64,000 nt of DNA from Hafnia paralvei ATCC 29927 (GCF_001655005.1 NZ_LXET01000041.1:200493-264492), one strand, 5' to 3'; positions 16,306 to 25,889 are shown, counted from the stretch's first letter. Notes: generated by a model from the letters alone, not told the origin. Translations and numbers: made by a program.

Positions 16306-17325
16306 ATGAGCATCTATACCAAAACCGGTGATGCCGGCACAACGGCCCTTTTCACCGGACAGCGGGTGAAAAAACATCACCCTCGGGTGGAAACCTACGG
16401 CACGTTGGATGAACTGAATGCGGTGCTCAGCCTGTGTGTGCGCGTAGCACAAGGCGTTGAAAACCTTCAGTTGCTTGATGCCGTACAACACCAGCTATTT
16501 TATTTCAGCGCTGAACTGGCCAGCGTTGGCATAGATACCCCACCCGATGGGCAAAAAAGCATTACTGAGCAGGATATTCACGCACTAGAACAGGCCGTAG
16601 ACCGTTGCATGGCACAGTTGCCGCCGGTACACGGTTTTATTCTGCCCGGAAACACCGAGGCGGGCAGCCGCTTACATTTTGCCCGTACCCTCGCACGGCG
16701 CTGTGAACGACGCCTGATCGAGCTGGCCGAACAAGTTCCCGTACGCCCGGTGTTATTGCAATACCTAAACCGTTTATCCGATTGCCTGTATGCCTTGGCC
16801 CGCGACGAAGATCAGCGCCAACAGCTACAGCAAATCGCCCAAACCGTGGCGGCCCGTTATCTGGCAGCAACAACAGAGAAACCGAAATCTATGATCGCTC
16901 ATCCTTCCGCAGATGAACTTGGATTTTCCGATGTTCATCAGCTCGTTAAGCAGGCAGTTGATGCTGCCATAGCACTAGAGATCGCTGTCGTCGTGGCACT
17001 GGTCGATCGCCACGGCAACATGATGATGACCTACCGGATGCCGGATGCCCTGCTGGTTAGTAGCGAACTCGCGCCTAAAAAAGCCTGGACCGCGGTCGCG
17101 TTGAAAACCGCCACCCACCAGCTCAATGCCGCTGTTCAACCGGGAGCCGATCTGTACCAACTGGAAGCCAGTACGGGGGGAAAAGTGGTCAGCTTTGGTG
17201 GAGGCTATCCCTTATGGCGTAACGGCCAATTGGTCGGGGGATTAGGGATAAGCGGCGGCAGCGTTGCACAAGATATGCACATCGCAGAAGCGGCCATGTC
17301 GGCTTTACATTTGAGGAATGAATAA
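16306..17325 (+). CDS. pduO: ATP:cob(I)alamin adenosyltransferase PduO
   Basis: PduO makes adenosylcobalamin from cob(I)alamin and ATP, supplying the dehydratase cofactor inside the compartment. Residues 1-185 are the PduO-type adenosyltransferase (MSIYTKTGDAGTTALFTGQRV, VETYGTLDELNA, and FARTLARRCERRLIEL). Residues about 195-339 are the GlcG/HbpS-like haem-binding domain common in pdu operons (DVHQLVKQAVDAAI, ALVDRHGNMMMTYRM). Total length, 339, matches the two-domain form. The stop overlaps the pduP start as TAATG. Confidence 0.96.
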   Translation: MSIYTKTGDAGTTALFTGQRVKKHHPRVETYGTLDELNAVLSLCVRVAQGVENLQLLDAVQHQLFYFSAELASVGIDTPPDGQKSITEQDIHALEQAVDRCMAQLPPVHGFILPGNTEAGSRLHFARTLARRCERRLIELAEQVPVRPVLLQYLNRLSDCLYALARDEDQRQQLQQIAQTVAARYLAATTEKPKSMIAHPSADELGFSDVHQLVKQAVDAAIALEIAVVVALVDRHGNMMMTYRMPDALLVSSELAPKKAWTAVALKTATHQLNAAVQPGADLYQLEASTGGKVVSFGGGYPLWRNGQLVGGLGISGGSVAQDMHIAEAAMSALHLRNE

Positions 17326-18713
17326 TGAATACCAATGAACTTGAATCTCTCATTCGCACTATCCTCACCGAGCAACTGATGCCCGCGACCGCGTCGGCTT
17401 CCAACGCTATTTTTGCAAGCGTTGATGACGCGATCAATGCCGCTCATCGCGCATTCTTACGCTATCAGCAAAGCCCAATGAAAACGCGCAGCGCCATTAT
17501 TAGCGCTATCCGCGAGCAACTGAAGCCACAGCTATTGTCACTGTCTGAACGCGGTGCCAGTGAAACGGGCATGGGCAATAAAGAAGATAAGTTTCTGAAA
17601 AACAAAGCTGCGCTGGAAAACACCCCCGGGATTGAAGATCTGGCCACTACCGCGTTGACGGGTGATGGCGGCATGGTGCTATTCGAATATTCACCGTTTG
17701 GCGTCGTGGGTTCGGTCGCCCCTAGTACCAACCCGACCGAAACCATTATCAACAACAGCATCAGTATGTTAGCCGCGGGTAATGCGGTCTATTTCAGCCC
17801 ACATCCTGGAGCCAAAGACGTTTCGCTGGATCTCATTGCCCAAATAGAAGAGATCGTCTTTAGCAGCTGCGGTATTCGCAATCTGGTGGTGACGGTAGAA
17901 AACCCGAGTTTTGAAGCCACACAACAGATGATGGCACACGACAAAATTGCGCTGCTGGCGATTACCGGCGGGCCTGGCATTGTGGCCATGGGGATGAAAA
18001 GCGGCAAGAAAGTGATTGGCGCCGGTGCAGGCAATCCACCTTGTCTAGTGGATGAAACAGCCGAATTGGTGAAAGCGGCGCAGGATATCGTTGCCGGTGC
18101 TTCGTTCGACTACAACCTACCGTGTATTGCAGAAAAAAGCCTGATTGTGGTGGAAAGCGTTGCCGATCGTTTATTACAACAAATGCAGGCCTTCGATGCA
18201 TTGCTCATCAGTCATCCGCAAGAAGTCGACAATCTACGCAAAGCCTGCCTGACACCACAGGGACATGCCAATAAGAATTTAGTGGGGAAAAGCCCTGCTG
18301 AGCTGCTAAAAGCGGCGGGGATCGCCTGCCCTGCTAAAGCACCGCGCCTGTTACTGGTAGAGGTTGCAGGTAACGATCCACTGGTCACTAGCGAACAGTT
18401 GATGCCGCTGTTACCGGTCGTGCGGGTAAAGGACTTTGATGCAGGGTTAACACTTGCGCTGCAGGTTGAAGGGGGGCTACACCATACGGCGACCATGCAT
18501 TCGCAGAATGTTACCCGACTGAATCTAGCCGCACGTCTGTTACAGACCTCTATTTTTGTGAAAAACGGTCCGTCCTACGCTGGAATTGGCGTCGGCGGTG
18601 AAGGCTTTACCACCTTTACCATCGCCACCCCAACCGGAGAAGGCACAACCTCGGCTCGTACTTTCGCGCGCCAACGTCGCTGTGTGCTGACCAACGGTTT
18701 CTCCATTCGCTGA
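17325..18713 (+). CDS. pduP: CoA-acylating propionaldehyde dehydrogenase PduP
   Basis: PduP oxidises propionaldehyde to propionyl-CoA with NAD+. The 462-residue protein begins with an 18-residue amphipathic encapsulation helix, MNTNELESLIRTILTEQL, shown in Salmonella to target it into the compartment. The aldehyde dehydrogenase core has FGVVGSVAPSTNPTET in the nucleotide-binding region, ITGGPGIV, and the catalytic cysteine in FDYNLPCIAEK. It works with PduQ, which regenerates NAD+. Confidence 0.97.
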   Translation: MNTNELESLIRTILTEQLMPATASASNAIFASVDDAINAAHRAFLRYQQSPMKTRSAIISAIREQLKPQLLSLSERGASETGMGNKEDKFLKNKAALENTPGIEDLATTALTGDGGMVLFEYSPFGVVGSVAPSTNPTETIINNSISMLAAGNAVYFSPHPGAKDVSLDLIAQIEEIVFSSCGIRNLVVTVENPSFEATQQMMAHDKIALLAITGGPGIVAMGMKSGKKVIGAGAGNPPCLVDETAELVKAAQDIVAGASFDYNLPCIAEKSLIVVESVADRLLQQMQAFDALLISHPQEVDNLRKACLTPQGHANKNLVGKSPAELLKAAGIACPAKAPRLLLVEVAGNDPLVTSEQLMPLLPVVRVKDFDAGLTLALQVEGGLHHTATMHSQNVTRLNLAARLLQTSIFVKNGPSYAGIGVGGEGFTTFTIATPTGEGTTSARTFARQRRCVLTNGFSIR

Positions 18714-18723
18714 GCGAGGACAC

Positions 18724-19839
18724 ATGAAGACTTTTTTCCTGCAAACACGCATTTATAGCGGGGAAGGCAGCCTGAAAGCGCTGCAACGCTTCCATCGGCA
18801 AAAAATCTGGATAATCTGCGACGGCTTTCTGGCGACGTCCCCTGTACTGGACAACCTCAAGCAAGCGATACCGGCTGACAATCATATAAGCCTGTTCAGC
18901 GATATCACCCCAGATCCCAGCATCAATACGGTGGTTAAGGGGATTGAACAGATGCAAGCGCTACGCCCCAATATTGTCATCGGTTTTGGCGGTGGCTCAG
19001 CGTTGGACGCCGCCAAGGCCATTGTCTGGTTTAGCCGCAAACAGGGGCTGGAGATAGAAACCTGTATCGCCATCCCCACCACCAGCGGAACAGGTTCGGA
19101 AGTCACCAGCGCCTGCGTGATAAGCGATCCGGAAAAAAGTATTAAATATCCTCTATTTGACGATGAAATCTATCCAGACATCGCCATTTTGGATCCGTCG
19201 CTGGTCGCCTCCGTGCCACCGGCCATCACCGCGAATACGGGGTTAGACGTGCTGACACATGCGCTGGAGGCCTATGTGTCACCGCATGCCAGCGATTTTA
19301 CCGATGCCTTAGCCGAAAAAGCCGTGCAGTTGGTATTTCGTCATCTGGCAACCGCCTGTCGTAAAGGCGATTGCTTGATCACTCGCGGAAAAATGCACAA
19401 TGCCTCGACGCTAGCTGGAATGGCATTCAGTCAGTCCGGTTTGGGGATCAATCATGCTATTGCCCATCAATTGGGCGGTCAATTTCACATTGCGCACGGG
19501 CTGGCAAACGCCCTGCTGCTGGCACCGGTGATTCGCTTTAACGCTATCGATACCCGTGCACGTAAACGCTATGCACGGCTGGCAAAACTGTGTCACTTCA
19601 GCCCAGCGAATGCCGACGATCGCGCTGCGGTTAATCAGTTAATTCACCAAATAGCATTGCTGAAGCGCCAATGCGGAATACCTCAACCGCTGACCGCAAT
19701 GAAAGTCACCGAACGCCAGTTGCAACAGCGTATTCCAGACATGATTGCCGCCGCTCAGGCCGATGTAACGTTGCGTACGAATCCGCGTCCTGCTGACGAC
19801 AAGGACATCCGTGGCATTATCGAGGCGCTTTATGAATGA
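18724..19839 (+). CDS. pduQ: Iron-containing 1-propanol dehydrogenase PduQ
   Basis: PduQ reduces propionaldehyde to 1-propanol, regenerating NAD+ for PduP within the shell. The 371-residue protein shows the group III (iron) alcohol dehydrogenase hallmarks: GFGGGSALDAAKAI for NAD binding, PTTSGTGSEVTS, and the metal-ligand histidines in LTHALEAYVS and INHAIAHQLGGQFHIAHG. The end overlaps the start of pduS by eight bases. Confidence 0.97.
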   Translation: MKTFFLQTRIYSGEGSLKALQRFHRQKIWIICDGFLATSPVLDNLKQAIPADNHISLFSDITPDPSINTVVKGIEQMQALRPNIVIGFGGGSALDAAKAIVWFSRKQGLEIETCIAIPTTSGTGSEVTSACVISDPEKSIKYPLFDDEIYPDIAILDPSLVASVPPAITANTGLDVLTHALEAYVSPHASDFTDALAEKAVQLVFRHLATACRKGDCLITRGKMHNASTLAGMAFSQSGLGINHAIAHQLGGQFHIAHGLANALLLAPVIRFNAIDTRARKRYARLAKLCHFSPANADDRAAVNQLIHQIALLKRQCGIPQPLTAMKVTERQLQQRIPDMIAAAQADVTLRTNPRPADDKDIRGIIEALYE

Positions 19840-21223
19840 TATTCAACTATCAGATGCCCACGCGCTGAGTACGCCCCCCGCCTATGGCGAACTGATGCAA
19901 TGCGATGCGGCGACGATCCAACAGCGCGTGCGCGATGCTGGGGTGGTGGGCGCGGGTGGTGCGGGCTTTCCCACCGCGGTGAAACTTCAGGCACAGGCGG
20001 AGATTTTTCTGGTCAATGCCGCCGAGTGTGAACCGATGCTGAAAGTGGATCAGCAACTGATCCCTCGTCAGGCGGCACGACTGGTTCGTGGCGTGCTGTA
20101 TGGCATGACCGCAACCGGTGCGCGCGAAGGCATTATTGCGCTCAAAGCCAAATATAAGCAGGCGATTGCGGCGCTAACCCCGCTGCTACCTGCGCAAATT
20201 CGGCTGCATATTTTACCCGATGTTTATCCTGCTGGGGATGAAGTGATCACCATTTGGTTGGCGACAGGTCGCCGGGTTCCTCCCGCCGCCCTGCCGATCA
20301 GCATCGGCGTGGTCGTGAATAACGTACAAACGCTGCTCAATGTGGCTCGCGCGGTCGAGCAACAATGGTCAGTCACTCGCCGCACCTTAACGGTCAATGG
20401 CGCGGTGGCTCGACCATTAACCCTGACAGTACCTTTAGGCACGCCGCTTAGGGACGTGCTGGCGCTGGCCGGTGGCACAACTGTTCCCCATCCGGCTTAT
20501 ATCAGCGGCGGCCCGATGATGGGTCATGCGCTGCATGATCTCGATCAACCCGTCACCAAAACAACGGGCGGACTGCTGGTGCTGCCCGCCGATCATTTGC
20601 TGATCACCCGTCGCGCTCGTAGCGATCAAGACGTGCTCGCTATTGCCCGCACCGTCTGCGAGCAGTGTCGCATGTGTACTGAACTGTGCCCGCGCCACCT
20701 TATCGGCCATGAATTACCGCCGCATCTGCTGGTGCGAGCCATTACCTATCAACAAGTTGCTACGCCCGACATCTTACTGAGCGCCCTCACCTGTTCAGAA
20801 TGCAGCCTGTGTGAAAGCTATGCCTGCCCGGTCGATATCTCGCCCATGCGCATCAACCGCCTGCTTAAAACACAGCTACGCGCCCAAGGAGCCCGCTATC
20901 AAGGAGAGCTACGAGAAGCCGACCCGATGGCAAATTACCGCATGGTGCCGATATCACGCCTGATTGCCCGTTTGGATCTCACCGACTGGTACCAAGCCGC
21001 GCCGTTTAGCGAGGAAAGCTATCTGCCTCAACAGGTCATTTTACCACTGCGCCAGCATATCGGTGCCGCGTCTGAAGCCGTCGTCACCGTGGGAGAGCAC
21101 GTCGTGCAAGGCCAGTTGATTGGACAAATTCCCGATAACGCCTTGGGCGCACCACTCCATGCCAGCATCAGCGGCGTCGTGACGGCCATCAGCCACAGCG
21201 CCATCACGATTAGTCGGGACTGA
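19832..21223 (+). CDS. pduS: Cobalamin reductase PduS
   Basis: A flavin and iron-sulfur protein that reduces cob(II)alamin for PduO. The 463-residue product has the RnfC/Nqo1-like N-terminal domain with GVVGAGGAGFPTAVK near residue 38, a SLBB-like middle part, and two four-cysteine clusters: CEQCRMCTELCP and CSECSLCESYACP, each fitting a 4Fe-4S site. The ATG at 19832, inside the end of pduQ, fits the family start better than an in-frame ATG seven codons earlier. Slightly longer than the Salmonella protein. Confidence 0.95.
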   Translation: MNDIQLSDAHALSTPPAYGELMQCDAATIQQRVRDAGVVGAGGAGFPTAVKLQAQAEIFLVNAAECEPMLKVDQQLIPRQAARLVRGVLYGMTATGAREGIIALKAKYKQAIAALTPLLPAQIRLHILPDVYPAGDEVITIWLATGRRVPPAALPISIGVVVNNVQTLLNVARAVEQQWSVTRRTLTVNGAVARPLTLTVPLGTPLRDVLALAGGTTVPHPAYISGGPMMGHALHDLDQPVTKTTGGLLVLPADHLLITRRARSDQDVLAIARTVCEQCRMCTELCPRHLIGHELPPHLLVRAITYQQVATPDILLSALTCSECSLCESYACPVDISPMRINRLLKTQLRAQGARYQGELREADPMANYRMVPISRLIARLDLTDWYQAAPFSEESYLPQQVILPLRQHIGAASEAVVTVGEHVVQGQLIGQIPDNALGAPLHASISGVVTAISHSAITISRD

Positions 21224-21248
21224 CTGCGTTTTTTAAAGAGGAATGTGC

Positions 21249-21806
21249 ATGTCACAAGCCATTGGAATTGTTGAATTAAGCAGTATTGCCAAAGGGATGG
21301 AAGTCTGCGACCTGATGCTGAAAAGCGCCAATGTCGACCTGTTGGTAAGCAAAACACTGTGCCCTGGCAAATATTTGCTGATGGTGGGTGGCGATATCGG
21401 CGCGGTGAATCAGTCGGTACAAAATGGTGAGCGACACAGCGGCCATTTATTGGTCGACAGCATCGTTTTGCCCAACCTTCATCCCTCCGTGTTACCGGCT
21501 ATCAGTGGCCTGAATACGGTAGAAAACCGTCAGGCCGCAGGCGTGGTAGAAACGTGGAGCGTGGCGGCCTGCATCACGGCAGCCGACCGTGCGGTCAAAT
21601 CCGCCAATGTCACTTTGGTGCGCATCCATATGGCGTTTGGTATCGGTGGCAAATGTTATCAGGTGCTCAGTGGCGATATTGCCGATGTGCAGACTGCGGT
21701 AGAAGTGGCCAGTCAGTGCGCCGGTGAAACTGGATTATTGGTTTATAGCTCAGTGATCCCACGTCCCCACGAAGCGCTGTGGCGTCAGTTAGTTCAAGAG
21801 GCATGA
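21249..21806 (+). CDS. pduT: Shell protein PduT with Fe-S site
   Basis: A trimeric shell protein made of two tandem BMC domains, 185 residues, with a 4Fe-4S cluster at its pore in characterised homologues; the ligand cysteine is in VSKTLCPGKYLLMVGG. It may pass electrons across the shell to PduS, the preceding gene. AGAGGA lies six bases upstream of the ATG at 21249, so this start is preferred to the ATG two codons earlier; it also gives the usual MSQAIGIVE beginning. Confidence 0.96.
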   Translation: MSQAIGIVELSSIAKGMEVCDLMLKSANVDLLVSKTLCPGKYLLMVGGDIGAVNQSVQNGERHSGHLLVDSIVLPNLHPSVLPAISGLNTVENRQAAGVVETWSVAACITAADRAVKSANVTLVRIHMAFGIGGKCYQVLSGDIADVQTAVEVASQCAGETGLLVYSSVIPRPHEALWRQLVQEA

Positions 21807-21817
21807 TGGAGGCCAAC

Positions 21818-22171
21818 ATGATGGAAGCGAATAATCCCCCTGAGCGCGTGATCCAAGAGTATGTACCGGGTAAACAAATCACTCTCGCGCATCTGATCGC
21901 TAACCCAAATAAAGCGCTTTATAAAAAGCTCGGGCTAAACGATGTCAGCAGTGCCATTGGCATTTTGACGATCACGCCGAGCGAAGCTTCGATTATTGCT
22001 AGCGATATCGCGACCAAATCCGGTGCCGTCGAGATTGGTTTTATTGACCGTTTCACGGGAGCAGTGGTGTTCACCGGCGATGTTTCAGCGGTGGAATATG
22101 CCCTGAAACAAGTCATCCACACGCTGGGTGACATGATGAAATTTACTGCCTGCCAGATGACTCGGACCTGA
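21818..22171 (+). CDS. pduU: Shell protein PduU
   Basis: A circularly permuted BMC-domain shell protein whose N-terminal strands form a small barrel that caps the hexamer pore. GGAGG at 21808-21812 places the start at the ATG at 21818 (or 21821), giving 117 residues, near the usual 116. The body has VIQEYVPGKQITLAHLIANP, then AIGILTITPSEASIIASDIATKSGAVEIGF, matching the family throughout. It is in the standard T-U-V order. Confidence 0.95.
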   Translation: MMEANNPPERVIQEYVPGKQITLAHLIANPNKALYKKLGLNDVSSAIGILTITPSEASIIASDIATKSGAVEIGFIDRFTGAVVFTGDVSAVEYALKQVIHTLGDMMKFTACQMTRT

Positions 22172-22175
22172 TGCT

Positions 22176-22616
22176 ATGCAACGCATCATGTTGATTGGCC
22201 CCAGCCAGTGCGGAAAAACCTCGTTAATTCAGCGTTTGCGCGGAGAAACCCTTAATTACCAGAAAACTCAGGCCATTATCTGGCAGGACAATGCCATTGA
22301 TACGCCCGGAGAGTATTTGGAAAACCGGTGTTTATACAGTGCGTTATTGGCAAGCGCCTGTGAATCAGATGTCGTGGGGTTGGTACAAAACGCCGATGCC
22401 ACTCAAAGTTGGTTCGCCCCAATGTTGGCGCAGGTTTTCAACAGGCCAGTGATTGGCATCATCAGCAAGGCTGACACAGTTAGCCATGCAACACAGTTGG
22501 ACTGGGCGGCGGATTGCCTCGCTCAAGCCGGTGCAGAGCACATTTTCATCACCTCGTCGCAGACCGGCGAGGGACTCGCTGACCTTATGACCTATTTGAA
22601 TCATTCTGGAGAGTAG
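22176..22616 (+). CDS. pduV: Ras-like small GTPase PduV
   Basis: A 146-residue P-loop protein of the PduV/EutP family, reported to associate with microcompartments and affect their movement or position. The Walker A motif GPSQCGKTSLIQRL opens the protein, DTPGEYLENRCLYSAL is the G3 region, and ISKADT near residue 95 stands for the NKxD base-recognition motif with S in place of N, as is common in this family. It starts four bases after pduU. Confidence 0.93.
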   Translation: MQRIMLIGPSQCGKTSLIQRLRGETLNYQKTQAIIWQDNAIDTPGEYLENRCLYSALLASACESDVVGLVQNADATQSWFAPMLAQVFNRPVIGIISKADTVSHATQLDWAADCLAQAGAEHIFITSSQTGEGLADLMTYLNHSGE

Positions 22617-22617
22617 T

Positions 22618-23847
22618 ATGCCCGGTAAAATTATGGCGATTAACGCCGGCAGTTCTTCGTTGAAATTTCAGTTGTTTTCTATGATAAATGAGCAGACTGG
22701 GCAACAGGACGAGCAGGTTCTGTGTCAGGGACTTATTGAGCGCATTGGTATGGATGATGCCATATTTAATCTGCGGGTCGGTGATGTGAAATGGCGGGAA
22801 ACGCTCCCCATTGCCGACTGCCGTCAAGGGGCTGAATACCTGCTTAAAGCGCTCATTAAACACAATGTCATTGAGTCGCTAGATGAGATCGTCGGCGTAG
22901 GTCATCGCGTCGCCCACGGCGGTGAAACCTTTGCCGATTCGGTGTTAATCACACCGCAGGTGCTGGATAAAATTGAGCAGCTCAGCACATTAGCGCCCTT
23001 ACATAACCCTGTGAATGCATTGGGTATTCGGGTATTCCAACAGGCTCTCCCACATGCCTACTCGGTAGCGGTGTTTGATACCGCATTCCATCAAACGCTC
23101 AACCAGACCTCGTACCTTTATGCGCTGCCATGGCGCTACTATGAGGAACTGGGGATTCGCCGTTACGGCTTTCACGGCACCAGTCATAAATATGTCAGCA
23201 CGGTCTGCGCCGAGCGCATGGGTCGCCCTTTGGAATCGTTGCGCTTAGTATCCTGCCATCTTGGCAATGGCTCAAGTATCTGCGCCATTGCCAACGGACG
23301 CTCGGTCAATACCTCCATGGGTTTCACCCCACAGGCCGGTGTCATGATGGGCACCCGCAGTGGTGATATTGATCCTTCCATTTTACCGTTTATTCAGCAA
23401 ACGGAGGGAAAAAGCTCAGCCGAAGTTAACCACCTGATTAACAACCAATCGGGCTTGCTGGGTATCTCCGGTATTTCCCACGATTATCGCGACGTAGAGC
23501 AGGCCGCTCACGACGGTAACCCGCGCGCAGAGGTGGCTTTAGCATTATTCGCCGAGCGGATCCGCGCCGTGATAGGCAGCTATATTGTGCAACTGGGTGG
23601 GATTGACGCGCTGATCTTTACCGGTGGCATTGGTGAAAATGCCCGCAACGCACGTCAACAAATATGCCGCGACTTAGCATTTCTTGGGATTGAACTGGAT
23701 GAAGATAAAAACCTTAAAAATCAGGCTTTCATTCAGCAGGATCATGCTTCTGTGCACATCGCCATCGTCAATACCAACGAAGAATTAATGATTGCTCGCG
23801 ATGTTCTGCGTGTGGCGCTTAACCTTCCGATCCTCACTACACAATGA
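22618..23847 (+). CDS. pduW: Propionate kinase PduW
   Basis: PduW transfers phosphate from propionyl phosphate to ADP, giving ATP and propionate outside the compartment. The 409-residue protein has the acetate/propionate kinase signatures NAGSSSLKFQLF at the start, VGHRVAHGGETF, FHGTSHKYVS, and the C-terminal adenosine segment DALIFTGGIGENA. It follows pduV after one base. With PduL this closes the ATP-yielding branch of the pathway. Confidence 0.96.
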   Translation: MPGKIMAINAGSSSLKFQLFSMINEQTGQQDEQVLCQGLIERIGMDDAIFNLRVGDVKWRETLPIADCRQGAEYLLKALIKHNVIESLDEIVGVGHRVAHGGETFADSVLITPQVLDKIEQLSTLAPLHNPVNALGIRVFQQALPHAYSVAVFDTAFHQTLNQTSYLYALPWRYYEELGIRRYGFHGTSHKYVSTVCAERMGRPLESLRLVSCHLGNGSSICAIANGRSVNTSMGFTPQAGVMMGTRSGDIDPSILPFIQQTEGKSSAEVNHLINNQSGLLGISGISHDYRDVEQAAHDGNPRAEVALALFAERIRAVIGSYIVQLGGIDALIFTGGIGENARNARQQICRDLAFLGIELDEDKNLKNQAFIQQDHASVHIAIVNTNEELMIARDVLRVALNLPILTTQ

Positions 23848-23855
23848 GGGATAAT

Positions 23856-24674
23856 ATGAGAAGTGGTAAAGTTTGGCTCGTGGGAGCAGGCCCTGGCGAT
23901 GCCGCGCTGATTACGGTAAAAGGCCTGCACGCCATTCGTCAGGCAGAAGCCTTGGTGTATGATCGGCTTGTGTGCGCAGAACTACTGGCAGAAGCCCCTG
24001 ACGGCTGCGAAATGATTAATGTGGGAAAAACACCCAATAACCATTTGGTGCCGCAGCCACAAATCAATCAAATCCTAATCGATTGTGCCCAGCGCGGCCT
24101 GAACGTAGTGCGGTTAAAAGGCGGCGATCCCTATGTGTTCGGGCGTGGAGGAGAAGAAGCTGAAGCGTTAGCGCTGGCAGGGATTCCGTTTGAAGTGGTG
24201 CCGGGGATCAGTTCCGCTATCGGCGGGCTAGCCTACGCGGGTATCCCTGTCACACATCGTGACTATGCTTCTGGGTTCCACGTGGTTACCGGCCATTTGA
24301 GGCAAGGCAATGAACCGCAGGACTGGGCTACACTGGCAAAATTGGAAGGCACTCTGATTGTCCTGATGGGAATGACACAGTTGTCCACCATTTGCCAGCA
24401 ACTGATTGCCGGAGGCAAAGCCCCAACAACGCCCGCCGCGGTGGTCATGTATGCCAGTCACCAGGAACAGAAAATCGCCAGTGGTACTCTGCTCACGTTA
24501 GCCGATCAAACATCAGCGCAGGGATTATCCGCTCCGGCATTGATTGTTATTGGTGATGTCGTGAACCTGCGCGATACTCTCGCATTCACGCCACAGGCGT
24601 TGTCGCTGAACGTAATCCCTGCGCTGATACCCGATATCATTGATGGGAATAGCAATCTACTACACAGTCAATAG
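23856..24674 (+). CDS. cobA: Uroporphyrinogen-III C-methyltransferase (SUMT)
   Basis: This enzyme methylates uroporphyrinogen III twice with SAM to give precorrin-2, the branch point to sirohaem and cobalamin. The 272-residue product has the SUMT signatures VWLVGAGPGDAALITVKG, VRLKGGDPYVFGRGGEEAE, VVPGISSAIGGLAYAGIPVTHR and the VMYASHQEQ segment. GAGGG lies before the ATG at 23856, better than the earlier ATG overlapping pduW. It is a stand-alone enzyme, not fused as in CysG. Its place in the pdu operon suggests a role in B12 supply, which conflicts with the broken cob operon nearby. This is SUMT-type cobA, not the adenosyltransferase that bears the same symbol in Salmonella. Confidence 0.93.
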   Translation: MRSGKVWLVGAGPGDAALITVKGLHAIRQAEALVYDRLVCAELLAEAPDGCEMINVGKTPNNHLVPQPQINQILIDCAQRGLNVVRLKGGDPYVFGRGGEEAEALALAGIPFEVVPGISSAIGGLAYAGIPVTHRDYASGFHVVTGHLRQGNEPQDWATLAKLEGTLIVLMGMTQLSTICQQLIAGGKAPTTPAAVVMYASHQEQKIASGTLLTLADQTSAQGLSAPALIVIGDVVNLRDTLAFTPQALSLNVIPALIPDIIDGNSNLLHSQ

Positions 24675-24683
24675 AGGTAGCAC

Positions 24684-24875
24684 GTGGTAATGAGTCAACG
24701 AGGTGGAAATGTGCTGGGAATAGCAGTGAAAATCAAGGCTAGCGCAGAAAACATCGTTGATACCGTTGCCCATTATCCCGCGCTGACGCGTGATCGCTTC
24801 CAAGCAGCCATCAAAGATACGGTAGATAGATTACCTTTAGCCAACGTTTTACTGCGGGGAGCCCACCATGGCTGA
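24684..24875 (+). CDS. Small protein of unknown function between cobA and pduX
   Basis: A 63-codon frame begins with GTG (or ATG two codons later), with AGAGGT about six bases before the GTG, and ends overlapping the pduX start by eight bases. That coupling and placement favour a real gene. The product is mixed alpha/beta in appearance with no membrane segment, no cysteine and no motif I recognise (for example NVLGIAVKIKASAENIV). It could be a small accessory protein of the pdu locus or the remnant of a longer gene. Confidence 0.5.
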   Translation: MVMSQRGGNVLGIAVKIKASAENIVDTVAHYPALTRDRFQAAIKDTVDRLPLANVLLRGAHHG

Positions 24876-25728
24876 AGCTCGCTGCCCCGCGTCCTGTGGC
24901 GAATTGATTCAGGGCTGGATACTGGGGGGAGAAAAACTCATCTCCTGCCCAATCAATTGGTTCAGCACCGTATCGGTCACCGACGGATGCCCAGACGACC
25001 TTGAACGACCGCGGATGCGACAAATGCTAAAGGCGGTGCTAGCTTACTTCGACCAGCCTGCGGATATGGCGCGAGGCCTGCATATCAGTTTCGACTCCAC
25101 GATTCCGGTATCCAAAGGCCTTGCCAGCAGTACGGCTGATATTGCTGCTACTGCACTAGCAACGGCTCGTCATCTGGGAGAAACGCTAGACGAGACAACC
25201 ATTGCGAATCTGTGCGTCCGTCTTGAGCCCACCGACAGCACCGTGTTCCATCAATTAACATTGTTCGATCATCAAACTGCCGCCACGCAGATTTCGTACG
25301 ACTGGCAGCCCTGCGTGGATATTCTGCTGCTAGAAAGCCCAAATACTCTGAATACCGAAGATTATCACCGTCGTCATCGTTTGCCCGCGCTGCAGGCAAG
25401 CGCCCCATCGTTAATGCAAGCATGGCAGCTCTTTACGCAGGCCGCCGAACACCATGATTACGCCCTGCTCGGACAATCCACCACCCTCAGCGCCAAAGCC
25501 AGCCAGCATTTAGTGGTCAAGCCGGATTTTCCTACCCTGTTAGATTTAGTCGAGGATCTGGACTTATATGGGCTCAACGTTGCACACAGCGGTAGCGTAG
25601 TCGGCTTACTGCTGGACCGCCAGCGCCACGACGTTGAACAGCTATACTGGCAGCTACGACAGCGTAAAATCCATCAAAACTATCCAAACCAACATCTGTT
25701 AACGATGGTCCCTGGCGGAGTGCGATAG
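24868..25728 (+). CDS. pduX: L-threonine kinase PduX
   Basis: PduX phosphorylates L-threonine, the precursor of the aminopropanol linker used in assembling the cobalamin nucleotide loop. The 286-residue GHMP-family kinase begins ARCPASCGELIQGWILGG, typical of PduX, and has the ATP-binding PVSKGLASSTADIAA near residue 80 and a C-terminal GLNVAHSGSVVGLLLD. It is slightly shorter than the Salmonella protein at the N-terminus. It ends the pdu operon. Confidence 0.93.
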   Translation: MAEARCPASCGELIQGWILGGEKLISCPINWFSTVSVTDGCPDDLERPRMRQMLKAVLAYFDQPADMARGLHISFDSTIPVSKGLASSTADIAATALATARHLGETLDETTIANLCVRLEPTDSTVFHQLTLFDHQTAATQISYDWQPCVDILLLESPNTLNTEDYHRRHRLPALQASAPSLMQAWQLFTQAAEHHDYALLGQSTTLSAKASQHLVVKPDFPTLLDLVEDLDLYGLNVAHSGSVVGLLLDRQRHDVEQLYWQLRQRKIHQNYPNQHLLTMVPGGVR

Positions 25729-25889
25729 TCCTAAACGCGGTGATTCATCCGCGCAAAAATCCTCTGCCACAGTCAGCTCGTTCATTTTTTCTAAACTTAT
25801 TGTCTTCAATAACTTGATATTTTGCATAGTGTACAATCGATATAATACTGACCATAAACTAATTTTAATTTAGCCTATAAGGTCAGCAT

